Part shown: in pieces, positions 17,857 through 26,934 of the stretch
Position numbering within the stretch: the stretch's first letter is position 1
Layout: the number at the start of each line of letters is the position of its first letter
NCBI GenBank assembly: GCA_042862465.1
Contig: JASTVH010000001.1
Span: 248,001 to 312,000, forward strand
Source of the DNA: JASTVH01 sp042862465
GTDB lineage: Bacteria > Pseudomonadota > Gammaproteobacteria > Pseudomonadales > Oleiphilaceae
Reading direction: 5' to 3'
DNA: 64,000 bases
The notes under the pieces: model-generated
What the model was told of the DNA's origin: nothing
The model's database searches: none
What the model saw: the letters and a program-made list of their open reading frames with translations, nothing else
Position numbers and translations under genes: made by a program

Positions 17857-19026
17857 ATGAATTTGCATGAATACCAGGCCAAGCAGCTCTTTGCCGAATA
17901 CGGGCTGCCGGTCTCCGCAGGTCACGCCTGCGATACCCCTGAAGAGGCGGTTGTTGCTGCCGATAAAATCGGCGGCGATAGCTGGGTTGTCAAGGCCCAG
18001 GTCCACGCTGGTGGTCGTGGCAAGGCGGGTGGCGTCAAGCTCGTCAGCAGCAAGGACGAAATTCGCGCGTTCGCGGAGAAATGGCTGGGTGAGCGCCTGG
18101 TGACCTTCCAGACCGATGCCAAGGGGCAGCCGGTCAGCAAGATTCTGGTGGAGTCGTTGACCGACATCGACCAGGAGCTTTACCTGGGTGCTGTGGTGGA
18201 CCGTGGTTCGCGCCGGGTTGTCTTCATGGCCTCCACAGAAGGCGGCGTTGAGATCGAGAAGGTCGCCGAGGAAACCCCGGAAAAGATCATCAAGGCCACC
18301 ATTGACCCGTTGGTTGGCGCACAGCCCTATCAGGGTCGTCAGCTGGCGTTCAAACTGGGGCTCAAGGGCGACCAGGTCAAGCAGTTCACCAAGATTTTCC
18401 TGGGGCTGGCCAAGCTCTTCGAAGAAAAGGATCTGGCACTGATCGAGGTCAACCCGCTGGTCATCACCGAGCAGGGCAACCTGCATTGCCTGGATGCCAA
18501 GGTGGGTGTGGACGGCAATGCGCTCTACCGCCAGAAGCAGGTCGCCGGCATGCGTGATCCGTCCCAGGAAGACGAGCGTGAGGCACACGCCCAGGAATGG
18601 GATCTCAACTACGTGGCACTGGACGGCAACATCGGCTGCATGGTCAACGGTGCCGGTCTGGCGATGGGGACCATGGACACCATCAAGCTGCATGGAGGCG
18701 CTCCGGCCAACTTCCTCGACGTCGGTGGCGGTGCCACCAAAGAGCGCGTGGCGGAAGCGTTCAAGATCATTCTGTCCGACGATAACGTCAAGGCCGTGCT
18801 GGTCAACATCTTCGGGGGCATCGTACGTTGCGACATGATCGCCGAGGGTATCATCGGTGCGGTCGAGGAAGTGGGCGTCAAGGTGCCGGTTGTCGTGCGC
18901 CTGGAAGGCAACAACGCTGAAAAGGGCACGCAGAAGCTGGCTGACAGCGGCCTTAACATCATCGCGGCCAACAGTCTGACTGAAGCCGCAGAAAAAGTCG
19001 TCGCGGCAGCCGGAGGTGAAGCATGA
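17857..19026 (+). CDS. sucC: Succinyl-CoA synthetase beta subunit (ADP-forming)
   Basis: This 389-residue subunit binds nucleotide and, with SucD, converts succinyl-CoA to succinate with substrate-level phosphorylation. It begins MNLHEYQAKQLFAEYGLPVS, the family start, followed by an ATP-grasp domain (VKAQVHAGGRGKAGGVKL). The C-terminal ligase domain has VNIFGGIVRCDMIAEGI. Length matches E. coli SucC (388). The stop overlaps the sucD start (ATGA). Confidence 0.98.
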   Translation: MNLHEYQAKQLFAEYGLPVSAGHACDTPEEAVVAADKIGGDSWVVKAQVHAGGRGKAGGVKLVSSKDEIRAFAEKWLGERLVTFQTDAKGQPVSKILVESLTDIDQELYLGAVVDRGSRRVVFMASTEGGVEIEKVAEETPEKIIKATIDPLVGAQPYQGRQLAFKLGLKGDQVKQFTKIFLGLAKLFEEKDLALIEVNPLVITEQGNLHCLDAKVGVDGNALYRQKQVAGMRDPSQEDEREAHAQEWDLNYVALDGNIGCMVNGAGLAMGTMDTIKLHGGAPANFLDVGGGATKERVAEAFKIILSDDNVKAVLVNIFGGIVRCDMIAEGIIGAVEEVGVKVPVVVRLEGNNAEKGTQKLADSGLNIIAANSLTEAAEKVVAAAGGEA

Positions 19027-19895
19027 GCGTATTGATCGACAAGAACACCAAGGTCATCTGCCAGGGCTTTACAGGCGCCCAGGGGACCTTCCACAGCGAA
19101 CAGGCCATCGAATACGGCACCAACATGGTGGGTGGCGTCAGCCCGGGCAAGGGCGGTACCGAACACCTGGGGCTGCCGGTCTTCAACACGGTTGCCGAAG
19201 CAGTGGAAAAGACGGGTGCGCAGGCCTCCGTCATCTACGTGCCGGCGCCGTTCTGTCTGGACGCGATCATCGAGGCGGCCGATGGCGGTATCGAACTGAT
19301 TGTCTGTATCACCGAAGGTATTCCCACCCTGGATATGCTCAAGGCGAAGGAATACGTCGACCGCAAGGGCATTCGCATGATCGGGCCCAACTGTCCAGGC
19401 GTTATCACGCCGGGCGAGACCAAGATCGGTATCATGCCCGGCCATATCCACCAGCCCGGCAAGGTGGGCATCGTCTCCCGCTCCGGCACGCTGACCTACG
19501 AGGCGGTCAAGCAGACTACCGACTACGGCTTCGGCCAGTCCACTTGTGTGGGCATCGGTGGTGACCCCATTCCGGGTTCCAACTTCATCGATATCCTCAA
19601 GCTGTTCCAGGATGATCCGCAGACCGAAGCCATCGTCATGATCGGTGAAATCGGCGGCACCGCGGAAGAAGAGGCTGCGGCCTTCATCAAGGAGAATGTG
19701 ACCAAGCCTGTCGTCGCCTACATTGCCGGTGTTACCGCACCTCCCGGCAAGCGCATGGGCCATGCCGGCGCCATTATCGCCGGCGGCAAGGGCACGGCAG
19801 ACGAGAAATTCGCCGCGCTGCAGGGCGCAGGCGTCAAGACCGTCCGCAGCCTGGCTGATATCGGCAAGGCTTTGCAGGAAGCCACCGGCTGGTAA
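19023..19895 (+). CDS. sucD: Succinyl-CoA synthetase alpha subunit
   Basis: The 290-residue subunit binds CoA and carries the phosphohistidine. The N-terminal CoA-binding fold has CQGFTGAQGTFHSEQAIEYG. The phosphorylated histidine lies in KRMGHAGAIIAGGKGTA. The ATG overlaps the sucC stop by four bases, so translation is coupled. A strong terminator follows at 19937-19962 and ends the TCA block. Confidence 0.98.
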   Translation: MSVLIDKNTKVICQGFTGAQGTFHSEQAIEYGTNMVGGVSPGKGGTEHLGLPVFNTVAEAVEKTGAQASVIYVPAPFCLDAIIEAADGGIELIVCITEGIPTLDMLKAKEYVDRKGIRMIGPNCPGVITPGETKIGIMPGHIHQPGKVGIVSRSGTLTYEAVKQTTDYGFGQSTCVGIGGDPIPGSNFIDILKLFQDDPQTEAIVMIGEIGGTAEEEAAAFIKENVTKPVVAYIAGVTAPPGKRMGHAGAIIAGGKGTADEKFAALQGAGVKTVRSLADIGKALQEATGW

Positions 19896-19936
19896 GCTGG
19901 TCTCCGACGTCCGACGTCGAGATAGCACCAAGAAAG

Positions 19937-19962
19937 CGCCCCGCTTATGCGGGGCGTTTTTG
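19937..19962 (+). terminator. Rho-independent terminator after sucD
   Basis: CGCCCCGC (19937-19944), loop TTAT and GCGGGGCG (19949-19956) form a perfect 8-bp stem followed by five T. Confidence 0.92.
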
Positions 19963-20000
19963 TTGGGCCAGATTACGGGACACCAGGGCGGCCTGATGTT

Positions 20001-20006
20001 TATAAT
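20001..20006 (+). promoter_or_regulatory. Candidate -10 box of the trpS promoter
   Basis: A perfect TATAAT lies 36 bases before the trpS start and just past the sucD terminator. No good -35 hexamer is seen at the usual distance, so this is tentative. Confidence 0.4.
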
Positions 20007-20042
20007 GGCCCGTTCAGATGGTCAACGACAAAGGAGTTTCCA

Positions 20043-21257
20043 TTGAGTTCGGTCGAATCCCAGCAACGGATACTGTCAGGGATGCGCCCCACCGGGCGTC
20101 TCCACCTTGGGCACTATCACGGCGTGCTGAAAAACTGGGTCAAGTTGCAGCACGAATACGAGTGCTTTTTCTTCGTTGCTGACTGGCATGCCCTGACGAC
20201 TCATTACGACGATCCCTATTCGATCGAGAACAGTGTTTGGGACATGGTCATCGACTGGCTTGCAGCTGGCGTCAATCCCGGCTCCGCAACTCTGTTTATC
20301 CAATCACGGGTTCCGGAACATGCCGAACTGCATCTGCTGCTGTCCATGATTACGCCACTGGGATGGCTGGAGAGGGTCCCGTCCTATAAGGACCAGCAGG
20401 AAAAGCTCCGGGAAAAAGACCTGGCGACCTATGGTTTCCTCGGTTACCCGCTGTTGCAGAGCGCCGATATCCTGATCTATCGCGCGGGCCAGATCCCGGT
20501 GGGCGCTGATCAGGTTTCCCACGTGGAAATCACCCGAGAGATTGCGCGTCGCTTCAACCACCTTTACGGCCGCGATCCCGGCTTCGAAGAACAGGCCGAG
20601 GCGGCTATTGCCAAGATGGGCAAGAAGAACGCGAAGCTTTACCGCAGCCTGCGCAAGCGTTTCCTGGAGCAGGGCGATGAAGAAGCGTTGGAAACCGCCC
20701 GGGCGCTGCTCAAGGAACAGCAGAATATCTCCCTGGGTGACCGCGAGCGCCTGTACGGTTACATCGAGGGTGGCGGCAAGGTCATTCTGCCGGAACCCCA
20801 GGCATTGCTGGCGCCGGAGTCCAAGATGCCGGGTCTGGACGGGCAGAAGATGTCCAAGTCCTACCACAACTATATTGGCTTGCGTGAAGAGGAAGACAGC
20901 GTGGTACAGAAGATTCGTACCATGCAGACCGACCCTCAGCGTGTGCGCCGCTCCGATCCGGGTGAACCGGAAAAATGCCCGGTCTGGTCGCTGCACAAGG
21001 TGTATTCCGACGAACGCACCAAGGAGTGGGTACAGGAAGGCTGTCGCAGTGCCGGCATCGGCTGCCTGGATTGCAAGAAGCCGTTGATCGACGCGCTGTT
21101 GGCGGAACAGGAGCCGCTGCGCGAGCGGGCCCGGGAATATGAGGGCAATCCGGAGCTGGTGCGCTCAATTATCGAGGAAGGCTGCGAGCAGGCCCGCGAC
21201 GCCGCCCGGGATACCCTGGACGAAGTGCGCAAGGCAATGGGGCTGGCCTACCGTTAA
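20043..21257 (+). CDS. trpS: Tryptophanyl-tRNA synthetase
   Basis: This 404-residue class I synthetase charges tRNA-Trp. I choose the TTG at 20043 because AGGAG lies 7 bases upstream and the protein then begins MSSVESQQRILSGMRPTGRL. The frame is open further upstream through the terminator and is not family-like. The HIGH-type motif is in RLHLGHYHG and the KMSKS motif is intact in GQKMSKSYHNY. An insert near residues 180-260 makes it longer than the short E. coli form. It is followed by scpA after 27 bases. Confidence 0.95.
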   Translation: MSSVESQQRILSGMRPTGRLHLGHYHGVLKNWVKLQHEYECFFFVADWHALTTHYDDPYSIENSVWDMVIDWLAAGVNPGSATLFIQSRVPEHAELHLLLSMITPLGWLERVPSYKDQQEKLREKDLATYGFLGYPLLQSADILIYRAGQIPVGADQVSHVEITREIARRFNHLYGRDPGFEEQAEAAIAKMGKKNAKLYRSLRKRFLEQGDEEALETARALLKEQQNISLGDRERLYGYIEGGGKVILPEPQALLAPESKMPGLDGQKMSKSYHNYIGLREEEDSVVQKIRTMQTDPQRVRRSDPGEPEKCPVWSLHKVYSDERTKEWVQEGCRSAGIGCLDCKKPLIDALLAEQEPLRERAREYEGNPELVRSIIEEGCEQARDAARDTLDEVRKAMGLAYR

Positions 21258-21284
21258 CGCTGACGCGGCCTGAAGGCAACGCCT

Positions 21285-22109
21285 ATGAGCGAACAGGAAA
21301 ACCCGGAGCACGAAAAGCAGGGCGCTGGCCAGGGCGAAATGAGCCTGGCCATGGTAGCCGGCCAGCCGGTGGTGGAGATCCCCAAGGATCTCTACATTCC
21401 GCCCGATGCGCTCGAGGTGATCCTGGATGCCTTCGAGGGGCCGCTGGATCTGCTGCTGTATCTGATCCGCCGACAGAACATGGATATCCTCGATATCGAT
21501 GTCAGCGAGATCACCAAGCAGTACATGGACTACATCGCCCTGATGGAGGCCATGCGCTTCGAATTGGCGGCGGAGTATCTGTTGATGGCGGCCACACTGG
21601 CCGAGATTAAATCCCGCATGCTGCTACCACGCAAGGAGAGCGACGACGAGGAGGAGGTCGACCCCCGGGCGGAACTGATTCGTCGGTTGCAGCAGTACGA
21701 ACGCTATAAGAAAGCGGCGGAAGATCTGGATGAGCTGCCGCGCAACAACCGGGACTATCATGTCGCCCGTGCGGCAGTGCCGCAATTGCCGGAAGCCAAG
21801 GTCCATCCCGATGTTGGTCTGAGCGAGATGCTGTACGCTCTGCGTGAAGTGCTGCTGCGGGCGGATCTCTTCGAGAGTCACCAGGTGGAGCGGGAAAAGC
21901 TCTCCACCCGGGAGCGGATGTCACAGGTTCTGGCGCGTCTGTCTGAGGACCGGTTTGTCGATTTCAAATCGTTATTCAGTCCTGATGAAGGCCGTTTGGG
22001 AGTGGTGGTGACCTTCCTGGCCGTGTTGGAACTGGTCAAGGAGCAGCTGATCGATGTGGTGCAGGGGGAAACCCTCGGCGCCATCCATGTCCGGGCGCGC
22101 GCAGCCTGA
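21285..22109 (+). CDS. scpA: Segregation and condensation protein A (kleisin)
   Basis: The 274-residue kleisin bridges Smc heads with ScpB in the condensin complex that organises the chromosome. The family core begins at FEGPLDLLLYLIRRQNMDILDI and continues with TKQYMDYI and AAEYLLMAATLAEIKSRMLLP, followed by an acidic stretch. The last 70 residues form the C-terminal winged-helix region that contacts the Smc head. The N-terminal 40 residues are a low-complexity extension. It is grouped with scpB, and smc itself lies at 26.9 kb. Confidence 0.95.
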   Translation: MSEQENPEHEKQGAGQGEMSLAMVAGQPVVEIPKDLYIPPDALEVILDAFEGPLDLLLYLIRRQNMDILDIDVSEITKQYMDYIALMEAMRFELAAEYLLMAATLAEIKSRMLLPRKESDDEEEVDPRAELIRRLQQYERYKKAAEDLDELPRNNRDYHVARAAVPQLPEAKVHPDVGLSEMLYALREVLLRADLFESHQVEREKLSTRERMSQVLARLSEDRFVDFKSLFSPDEGRLGVVVTFLAVLELVKEQLIDVVQGETLGAIHVRARAA

Positions 22110-22146
22110 TCCATTAACCCAGTCTAAGTGAGGGCAGGAGAGTGAG

Positions 22147-22788
22147 ATGGACGAAAGTCTGATCCGGGTCCGTAACATCGTGGAAGCCGCGCTGCTGGCC
22201 GCTGAAAAGCCCTTGGCGATGGACCAGCTGCGCGATCTGTTCGATGAAGAGGATCGGCCTACCCGAGCGGTCATCGAGCATGTATTGACCCAGATCACCG
22301 CTGATTTTGCCGACCGGGGCTTTGAGTTGAAGCAGGTGGCCAGCGGCTATCGCTTTCAGGTGCGGCAGCAGTATGCGTCCCATGTGGGGCGGCTGTGGGA
22401 AGAAAAGCCGCAGCGTTATTCCCGTGCCCTGCTGGAGACACTGGCCCTGATTGCGTACCGGCAGCCCATCACCCGCGGGGATATTGAAGAAATCCGTGGC
22501 GTGACGGTCAGCTCCAATATTATTAAAACCCTGCACGAGCGTGAATGGATTCGTGTTGTTGGCCACCGTGACGTGCCTGGCCGGCCAGCCATGTATGCCA
22601 CCACCAAACAGTTTCTCGACTATTTCAATCTCAGGTCCCTGGATCAGCTGCCCCCGCTGGCGGAAATCCGCGATCTTGAGGATATCGGGCGTGAAGTGGA
22701 GCAACGCCTGCAGGCTGAAATGGATTTTGACAACGCAGCCACCGAATCCGCCGGTGCGGTGGGTTCGGAAAACGATACCGTCCATTAA
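22147..22788 (+). CDS. scpB: Segregation and condensation protein B
   Basis: The 213-residue ScpB dimerises and binds ScpA. Two winged-helix domains are indicated by RNIVEAALLAAEKPLAMDQL near the start and LETLALIAYRQPITRGDIEE in the middle. The highly conserved phrase GRPAMYATTKQFLDYF follows. An acidic tail ends the protein. Start is ATG at 22147 with an AGGAGAG ribosome-binding site. Confidence 0.95.
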   Translation: MDESLIRVRNIVEAALLAAEKPLAMDQLRDLFDEEDRPTRAVIEHVLTQITADFADRGFELKQVASGYRFQVRQQYASHVGRLWEEKPQRYSRALLETLALIAYRQPITRGDIEEIRGVTVSSNIIKTLHEREWIRVVGHRDVPGRPAMYATTKQFLDYFNLRSLDQLPPLAEIRDLEDIGREVEQRLQAEMDFDNAATESAGAVGSENDTVH

Positions 22789-22809
22789 TTCAAAAACAGC
22801 TGGACCTTT

Positions 22810-23691
22810 ATGAGTCGTAAACCCCTGAACAAGCCCACCCGAGTCCGTCATGAGGAACCCGAGCGTCTGCAGAAAGTGCTGTCCCGCGCGGGCGTGGGCT
22901 CCCGTCGCCAGATCGAGAGCCTGATGGAGGCTGGCCGGATCACTGTGAACGGTCAGGTTGTTGCACCGGGGTGCAAGGTGACGCCGGCGGACAGGGTTCA
23001 GGTGGATGGCAAGTCAGTCGAGATAGATCCGGTCCTGGAGCCGGTACGGCGGGTTTTGATCTACAACAAGCCGGAAGGGGAAGTGACAACGCGCAAGGAT
23101 CCCGAAGGACGCCCCACGGTATTTGAACGCTTGCCGCGCCTGCGCAACCAGCGCTGGATCTCCATTGGGCGCCTGGATATCAATACCACCGGGTTGTTGC
23201 TGTTTACCACGGATGGCGAACTGGCCAATCGCTTGATGCATCCCTCAAGGCAGATTGATCGGGAATACGCCGTTCGGGTGTTCGGTGACGTGGATGAAGA
23301 AATGCAACAGCGCCTGCTGGACGGCGTGCTCCTCGATGATGGTATGGCGCGGTTTTCCGACATATCGGCCGCCGGCGGCACCGGTCACAATCAGTGGTTT
23401 CACGTCACGTTGCTCGAGGGCAGGAATCGGGAAGTGCGTCGTCTCTGGGAGTCGCAAGGTGTGCGGGTGAGCCGTCTGAAACGTGTGCGATTTGGACCGA
23501 TCATGCTGCCAAGCCGTCTGAAAATGGGGCAGTGGGATGAGTTGGATCAGCAAGCCGTGGACGCGCTGAGCCGGGCTGTGGAGCTGGAACCCGTAGCACT
23601 GCCGACCAAGACGCCGGGGGAAAAACAGCGGTTTAAGCGTAAGCAGCGCAAGAAGCACCCGGCGGAAAAAGGGCGACCGGGCCGGCGCTGA
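22810..23691 (+). CDS. rluB: Ribosomal large subunit pseudouridine synthase B
   Basis: This 293-residue RsuA-family enzyme converts a uridine of 23S rRNA helix 89 (U2605 in E. coli) to pseudouridine. An S4 RNA-binding domain occupies residues 17-70 (ERLQKVLSRAGVGSRRQIE). The catalytic aspartate is in GRLDINTTGLLLFT. The C-terminal 35 residues are basic and rich in Lys/Arg. It ends the trpS-scpA-scpB-rluB cluster and converges with the diguanylate cyclase gene. Confidence 0.93.
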   Translation: MSRKPLNKPTRVRHEEPERLQKVLSRAGVGSRRQIESLMEAGRITVNGQVVAPGCKVTPADRVQVDGKSVEIDPVLEPVRRVLIYNKPEGEVTTRKDPEGRPTVFERLPRLRNQRWISIGRLDINTTGLLLFTTDGELANRLMHPSRQIDREYAVRVFGDVDEEMQQRLLDGVLLDDGMARFSDISAAGGTGHNQWFHVTLLEGRNREVRRLWESQGVRVSRLKRVRFGPIMLPSRLKMGQWDELDQQAVDALSRAVELEPVALPTKTPGEKQRFKRKQRKKHPAEKGRPGRR

Positions 23692-23753
23692 GCGGAAGTT
23701 TCTTTACTGTCCTGCCGGCGGGTTAGGGGCTCGGTTTGAGCCGGGCCCACCGG

Positions 23754-24689
23754 TTAACCCTCTATCTGCGCGCTCACCAAGCGGTTACGGCCTTGCCGCT
23801 TGGCTTCATAAAGCGCCGCATCGGCATCATGGATCAGCACATTGGGATCGGAGCTTTTGCCAAGCTCTGCCAGCCCCAGGCTCACGGTGAGTTTAACCGG
23901 ACCGCTCTGATGGGCGATGGCGTGACGTTCAATCGTTTCACGGATTCGCTCTGCCACGGCTTCTGCCGCCTTGGCATCCGTATGCGGTAACAGGACAGCG
24001 AATTCCTCGCCCCCGTAGCGGAAGCATTGGTCGCTGGTTCGCACGGAACGCTTGATAACCTCTCCTATATCGGCCAGTGCCTGATCGCCGAAGAGGTGGC
24101 CATAGTTGTCATTAACCGACTTGAAATGGTCTAGATCGCACAGTATCAGCGTCAGAGGTTCTTTTTGCCGTCGGGCAAAGGCGATCAGGTGCTGCATGGA
24201 CTCTTCCATGGCCCGTTTGTTGCCCAGTTGCGTAATGGCGTCGGTGAGGGCGGCATTGAGGGCGGCACGGTATTGCCACCCGTTTTTCAGGGGATGAATC
24301 AGTACACCGATCAGTTGCTCGATAACCTGAAGCTCCTCTTCGGCAAAGCGTGACCGGCTATAGAACTCCAGTGTGCCCAGGGCCTCACCCTTCAGCGACA
24401 GGGTGTAGATGCAGTGATGCTGCCCTCCCTGCCCACGGGTGTAAACCAGCTGGTCATAGTCGCTGCCGTGCTGGTAGACGAGAGAATGCACCGATACCAC
24501 GCGGTCGAGTTCCTGGCAGAAAATGTCCAGCTGTTTTTCGACTTCCAAAGTGGTTTGCAGGCGCCGCGCCAGCCGAACAAAAACGTCATCCGCATCCTGC
24601 CATCGACGCATCATTTCCCTATGCGAGGCAATCAACCGGGCCTTTTTCAGGTCCACGGTGTTATCAACGGTGGAGGGTGACTTCGACAT
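23754..24689 (-). CDS. Diguanylate cyclase with GAF-like sensor region
   Basis: The predicted protein of 311 residues makes cyclic-di-GMP from two GTP. The C-terminal GGDEF domain has an intact active site, GGEEF, near residue 225. Its product-inhibition site RTSD lies exactly five residues before it, so feedback control is likely. Residues 30-150 look like a GAF-type sensor domain and no membrane segment is seen, so the signal is probably cytosolic. Two ATGs are possible. I prefer the one ending at 24689 because AGGAG is 8 bases upstream; the ATG ending at 24695 is only 2 bases from it. It is convergent with rluB. Confidence 0.9.
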   Translation of the reverse strand: MSKSPSTVDNTVDLKKARLIASHREMMRRWQDADDVFVRLARRLQTTLEVEKQLDIFCQELDRVVSVHSLVYQHGSDYDQLVYTRGQGGQHHCIYTLSLKGEALGTLEFYSRSRFAEEELQVIEQLIGVLIHPLKNGWQYRAALNAALTDAITQLGNKRAMEESMQHLIAFARRQKEPLTLILCDLDHFKSVNDNYGHLFGDQALADIGEVIKRSVRTSDQCFRYGGEEFAVLLPHTDAKAAEAVAERIRETIERHAIAHQSGPVKLTVSLGLAELGKSSDPNVLIHDADAALYEAKRQGRNRLVSAQIEG

Positions 24690-24841
24690 CCTCATGACTC
24701 CTGCGGGACTTAACGATGTAATTTCTTTCTATGCGAATTCCTTGCCAAAACGATAAGAGCCTTTGAGAACAGCTGGTTAAGTCAGGTGTTAGAGGATTGA
24801 CTAGTCCGTTTGGAGGGAGGGCGGCAAAAAAATGACGGCAC

Positions 24842-24867
24842 AAAAAAGCCGGGAAAAATCCCGGCTC
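24842..24867 (-). terminator. Rho-independent terminator of alkB
   Basis: AGCCGGGA and TCCCGGCT (24847-24854 and 24859-24866) form an 8-bp stem with an AAAA loop. On the minus strand it is followed by a run of T, just beyond the alkB stop. Confidence 0.9.
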
Positions 24868-24900
24868 GGACAGGCTCCAAGGAGCGGAGCAAACATAAGG

Positions 24901-26016
24901 TTAGCTCGCCAGCTGATGTTCCTCGCCCTGGTAATAGGCTTCGACGCGGGGGTTCATCACGCGTTTCCACAGGGGGGGAACTAGGGCCAGAAGTACCATG
25001 GTGGCGTAACCGGCGGGCAGTTGAGGCGCCGAATCATGATGACGCAATACCTGATAGCGCCGCTTGGCGTAAGCGTGATGGTCTGAATGGCGCTGCAGAT
25101 GAAAGAGGATGATGTTGGTCAGGAAGTAGTTGGAGTTCCAGCTGTGCTCGGGCATGGTTCTCTCGTAACGCCCGTTTTCGAGCTTGCGACGGTGCAGGCC
25201 GTAGTGCTCCAGGTAATTGACGATTTCCAGCAGGGTCATGGCAAAGAAGCTCTGGCCGACAAAGAAAAGGGCGCCCATCCAGCCAAACGCCAGTGAGAAG
25301 GCTGCCAGCAGTCCCAGGGTAATCCCGTACCACCAGATCAGCTCGTTATGGCGGCTGATGAAAGGCTGTTTCTTCCGCTCAAGCTTCTGTTTCTCCAGCT
25401 TCCAGGCATTGAGGAAATTGTGCTTGTAGGCATGGGGCAGAAACTCGTAGAGCGATTGGTTGTAGCGAGCGGAAGAGGCGTCTTCGGGGGTGGATACATG
25501 GACGTGATGCCCGCGGATGTGTTCGATCTTGAACCCGGCGTAGGACACCATGGAAAGCAACAGGCCGCCGGCCCACTGTTCAAGCTTTTCGTCCTTGTGG
25601 ATGAGTTCGTGGGCAACCGCGATGCCCAGCCCGCCTACGGTGCCGATGGACATCAGCCATCCCAGTTTACCGATGATCGAGAGATTGTCCTCCATGAACA
25701 CCAGTGCGCCCCACACCAGGAGTGCCGCATAGGCCGGTACACAGGCGAGGGTGAGTATCCGGTAATAGCGCTCTCCGGACAGCTGCGGGACTTGCGTCTC
25801 TTCGTCCGGATTGGCGGGATCTTTCCCCAGAATCGCATCCAGCAATGGCACGATGCCGAAGACGAAAATCACCGTGCCCCACGCAAAGAAATTCTGCCAG
25901 CCCCAGGCCTGGGCCATCCAGTAGGTGAGAACGGGAAAAGCCAGAGGCAGGGCGAACAACAGATACGCGTACTTTTTGAATGCCAGCATGGTTTGAGGGT
26001 GCAGTTTTTCGAGCAT
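24901..26016 (-). CDS. alkB: Alkane 1-monooxygenase (AlkB)
   Basis: This 371-residue membrane diiron enzyme hydroxylates the terminal carbon of n-alkanes using rubredoxin as electron donor. All family histidine boxes are intact: HELIHK at 136-141, EHIRGHH at 165-171, NYLEHYGL at 267-274 and LQRHSDHHA at 307-315. Several hydrophobic segments surround them. The start ATG ends at 26016 with GGAGAAGG upstream; the longer open frame lacks a ribosome-binding site. No rubredoxin or rubredoxin reductase gene is in the window. A GntR regulator is divergently placed, and an inverted repeat overlaps the promoter. Confidence 0.97.
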   Translation of the reverse strand: MLEKLHPQTMLAFKKYAYLLFALPLAFPVLTYWMAQAWGWQNFFAWGTVIFVFGIVPLLDAILGKDPANPDEETQVPQLSGERYYRILTLACVPAYAALLVWGALVFMEDNLSIIGKLGWLMSIGTVGGLGIAVAHELIHKDEKLEQWAGGLLLSMVSYAGFKIEHIRGHHVHVSTPEDASSARYNQSLYEFLPHAYKHNFLNAWKLEKQKLERKKQPFISRHNELIWWYGITLGLLAAFSLAFGWMGALFFVGQSFFAMTLLEIVNYLEHYGLHRRKLENGRYERTMPEHSWNSNYFLTNIILFHLQRHSDHHAYAKRRYQVLRHHDSAPQLPAGYATMVLLALVPPLWKRVMNPRVEAYYQGEEHQLAS

Positions 26017-26088
26017 GATCCTTCTCCGGTGATCATTGTCAGCCAACACAATCGTTCCGGACACGTGACGACTGTGAATTCTCCGGCT

Positions 26089-26118
26089 ATAGTAAAAAGG
26101 TCATTGTTGGATTGTCAA
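26089..26118 (-). promoter_or_regulatory. Sigma-70 promoter of alkB
   Basis: On the minus strand a perfect TTGACA (26113-26118) is followed after 18 bases by TACTAT (26089-26094). Transcription would begin near 26082, leaving a leader of about 65 bases. The -35 box lies inside the inverted repeat at 26103-26123. Confidence 0.65.
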
Positions 26119-26123
26119 ACAAT
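26103..26123. promoter_or_regulatory. Candidate operator for the GntR regulator
   Basis: ATTGTT and AACAAT are separated by 9 bases and form a perfect inverted repeat over the alkB -35 box. Its position between alkB and the divergent GntR gene suggests a binding site through which that regulator represses alkB. The repressing role is inference. Confidence 0.5.
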
Positions 26124-26205
26124 AAAGCAATTAATGGGGACGTGCCCGCAGAAATGTATTCGTGGCCGGGCGCTGTGATAAACTTCGCCACCATCGACGG
26201 TAACC

Positions 26206-26910
26206 ATGCTGACTCAAATTATGCGATTTCAGGCACCGGAAAGTCTTTCCGAGCAAATAGCGCAGCATCTCGGCCAGCGCATCATCATCGGGCAACTCAA
26301 GCCTGGCGAGCGTATCCAGGAATTGAAGGTCGCGGGAGAACTCGATGTCAGTCGGGGCTCTGTGCGCGAGGCGTTGCTGATTCTCGAACGGCGACACCTG
26401 ATTCGGATCTATCCGCGAAAGGGTGCTGTAGTGTCGGCCTTGTCGCCCGATCTGGTGAACAGCCTGTACGACATCTACATTCACCTGCTGACCATGCTGG
26501 TCCAGCAAGTCGCCGAACACTGGACCGAGCGGGATTTGACGCCTTTACTGCGTCAGACTCAGTGGCTGGAACGACTGATCGCCGCGCCCAAGCCGGATAC
26601 CGGAGAGATTATCGAGGCTGGTTTTTCGGTGATGCAGATGTGTTATCCCATCGTCGGCAATCCGTATCTGGAAGAAACCCTGGAAAACTTCCGGCCTGCC
26701 ATCAGTCGCACCTACTACCTGGCCATGCAGCAGTATCGTGGTGAAGCCGAACGGACTCAGAGTTTCTTCCGCGATCTGATCAGCTATGCCCAGAACCGCG
26801 ATAAAGATGGCATCGCCCGGGTCATCAGCGAATTCGGTGATCACCAGCGGGCCATCGTCATGGATGCCCTGGCCGCCAATACCGAGTTGACCTCGGACGT
26901 GGCTTCCTAG
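26206..26910 (+). CDS. GntR-family transcriptional regulator (FCD type)
   Basis: The 234-residue regulator has an N-terminal winged helix-turn-helix (residues 10-75). It includes LGQRIIIGQLKPGERIQELK and the recognition phrase DVSRGSVREALLILERRHL. A C-terminal all-helical ligand domain of the FadR/FCD type follows, with a conserved FFRDLISYAQNRD region. Such proteins usually bind small organic acids or acyl derivatives. It is divergent from alkB across about 190 bases, so control of alkane oxidation, and probably of itself, is likely. The start is the first ATG, although its ribosome-binding site is weak. smc follows after 24 bases. Confidence 0.88.
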   Translation: MLTQIMRFQAPESLSEQIAQHLGQRIIIGQLKPGERIQELKVAGELDVSRGSVREALLILERRHLIRIYPRKGAVVSALSPDLVNSLYDIYIHLLTMLVQQVAEHWTERDLTPLLRQTQWLERLIAAPKPDTGEIIEAGFSVMQMCYPIVGNPYLEETLENFRPAISRTYYLAMQQYRGEAERTQSFFRDLISYAQNRDKDGIARVISEFGDHQRAIVMDALAANTELTSDVAS

Positions 26911-26934
26911 CCCTCAAGGAGTCTGGCGTAACGC

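Noticed and set aside
26112..26744. Plus-strand frame overlapping the start of the GntR gene
   Set aside because: It is out of frame with the clear GntR protein and has no family similarity.
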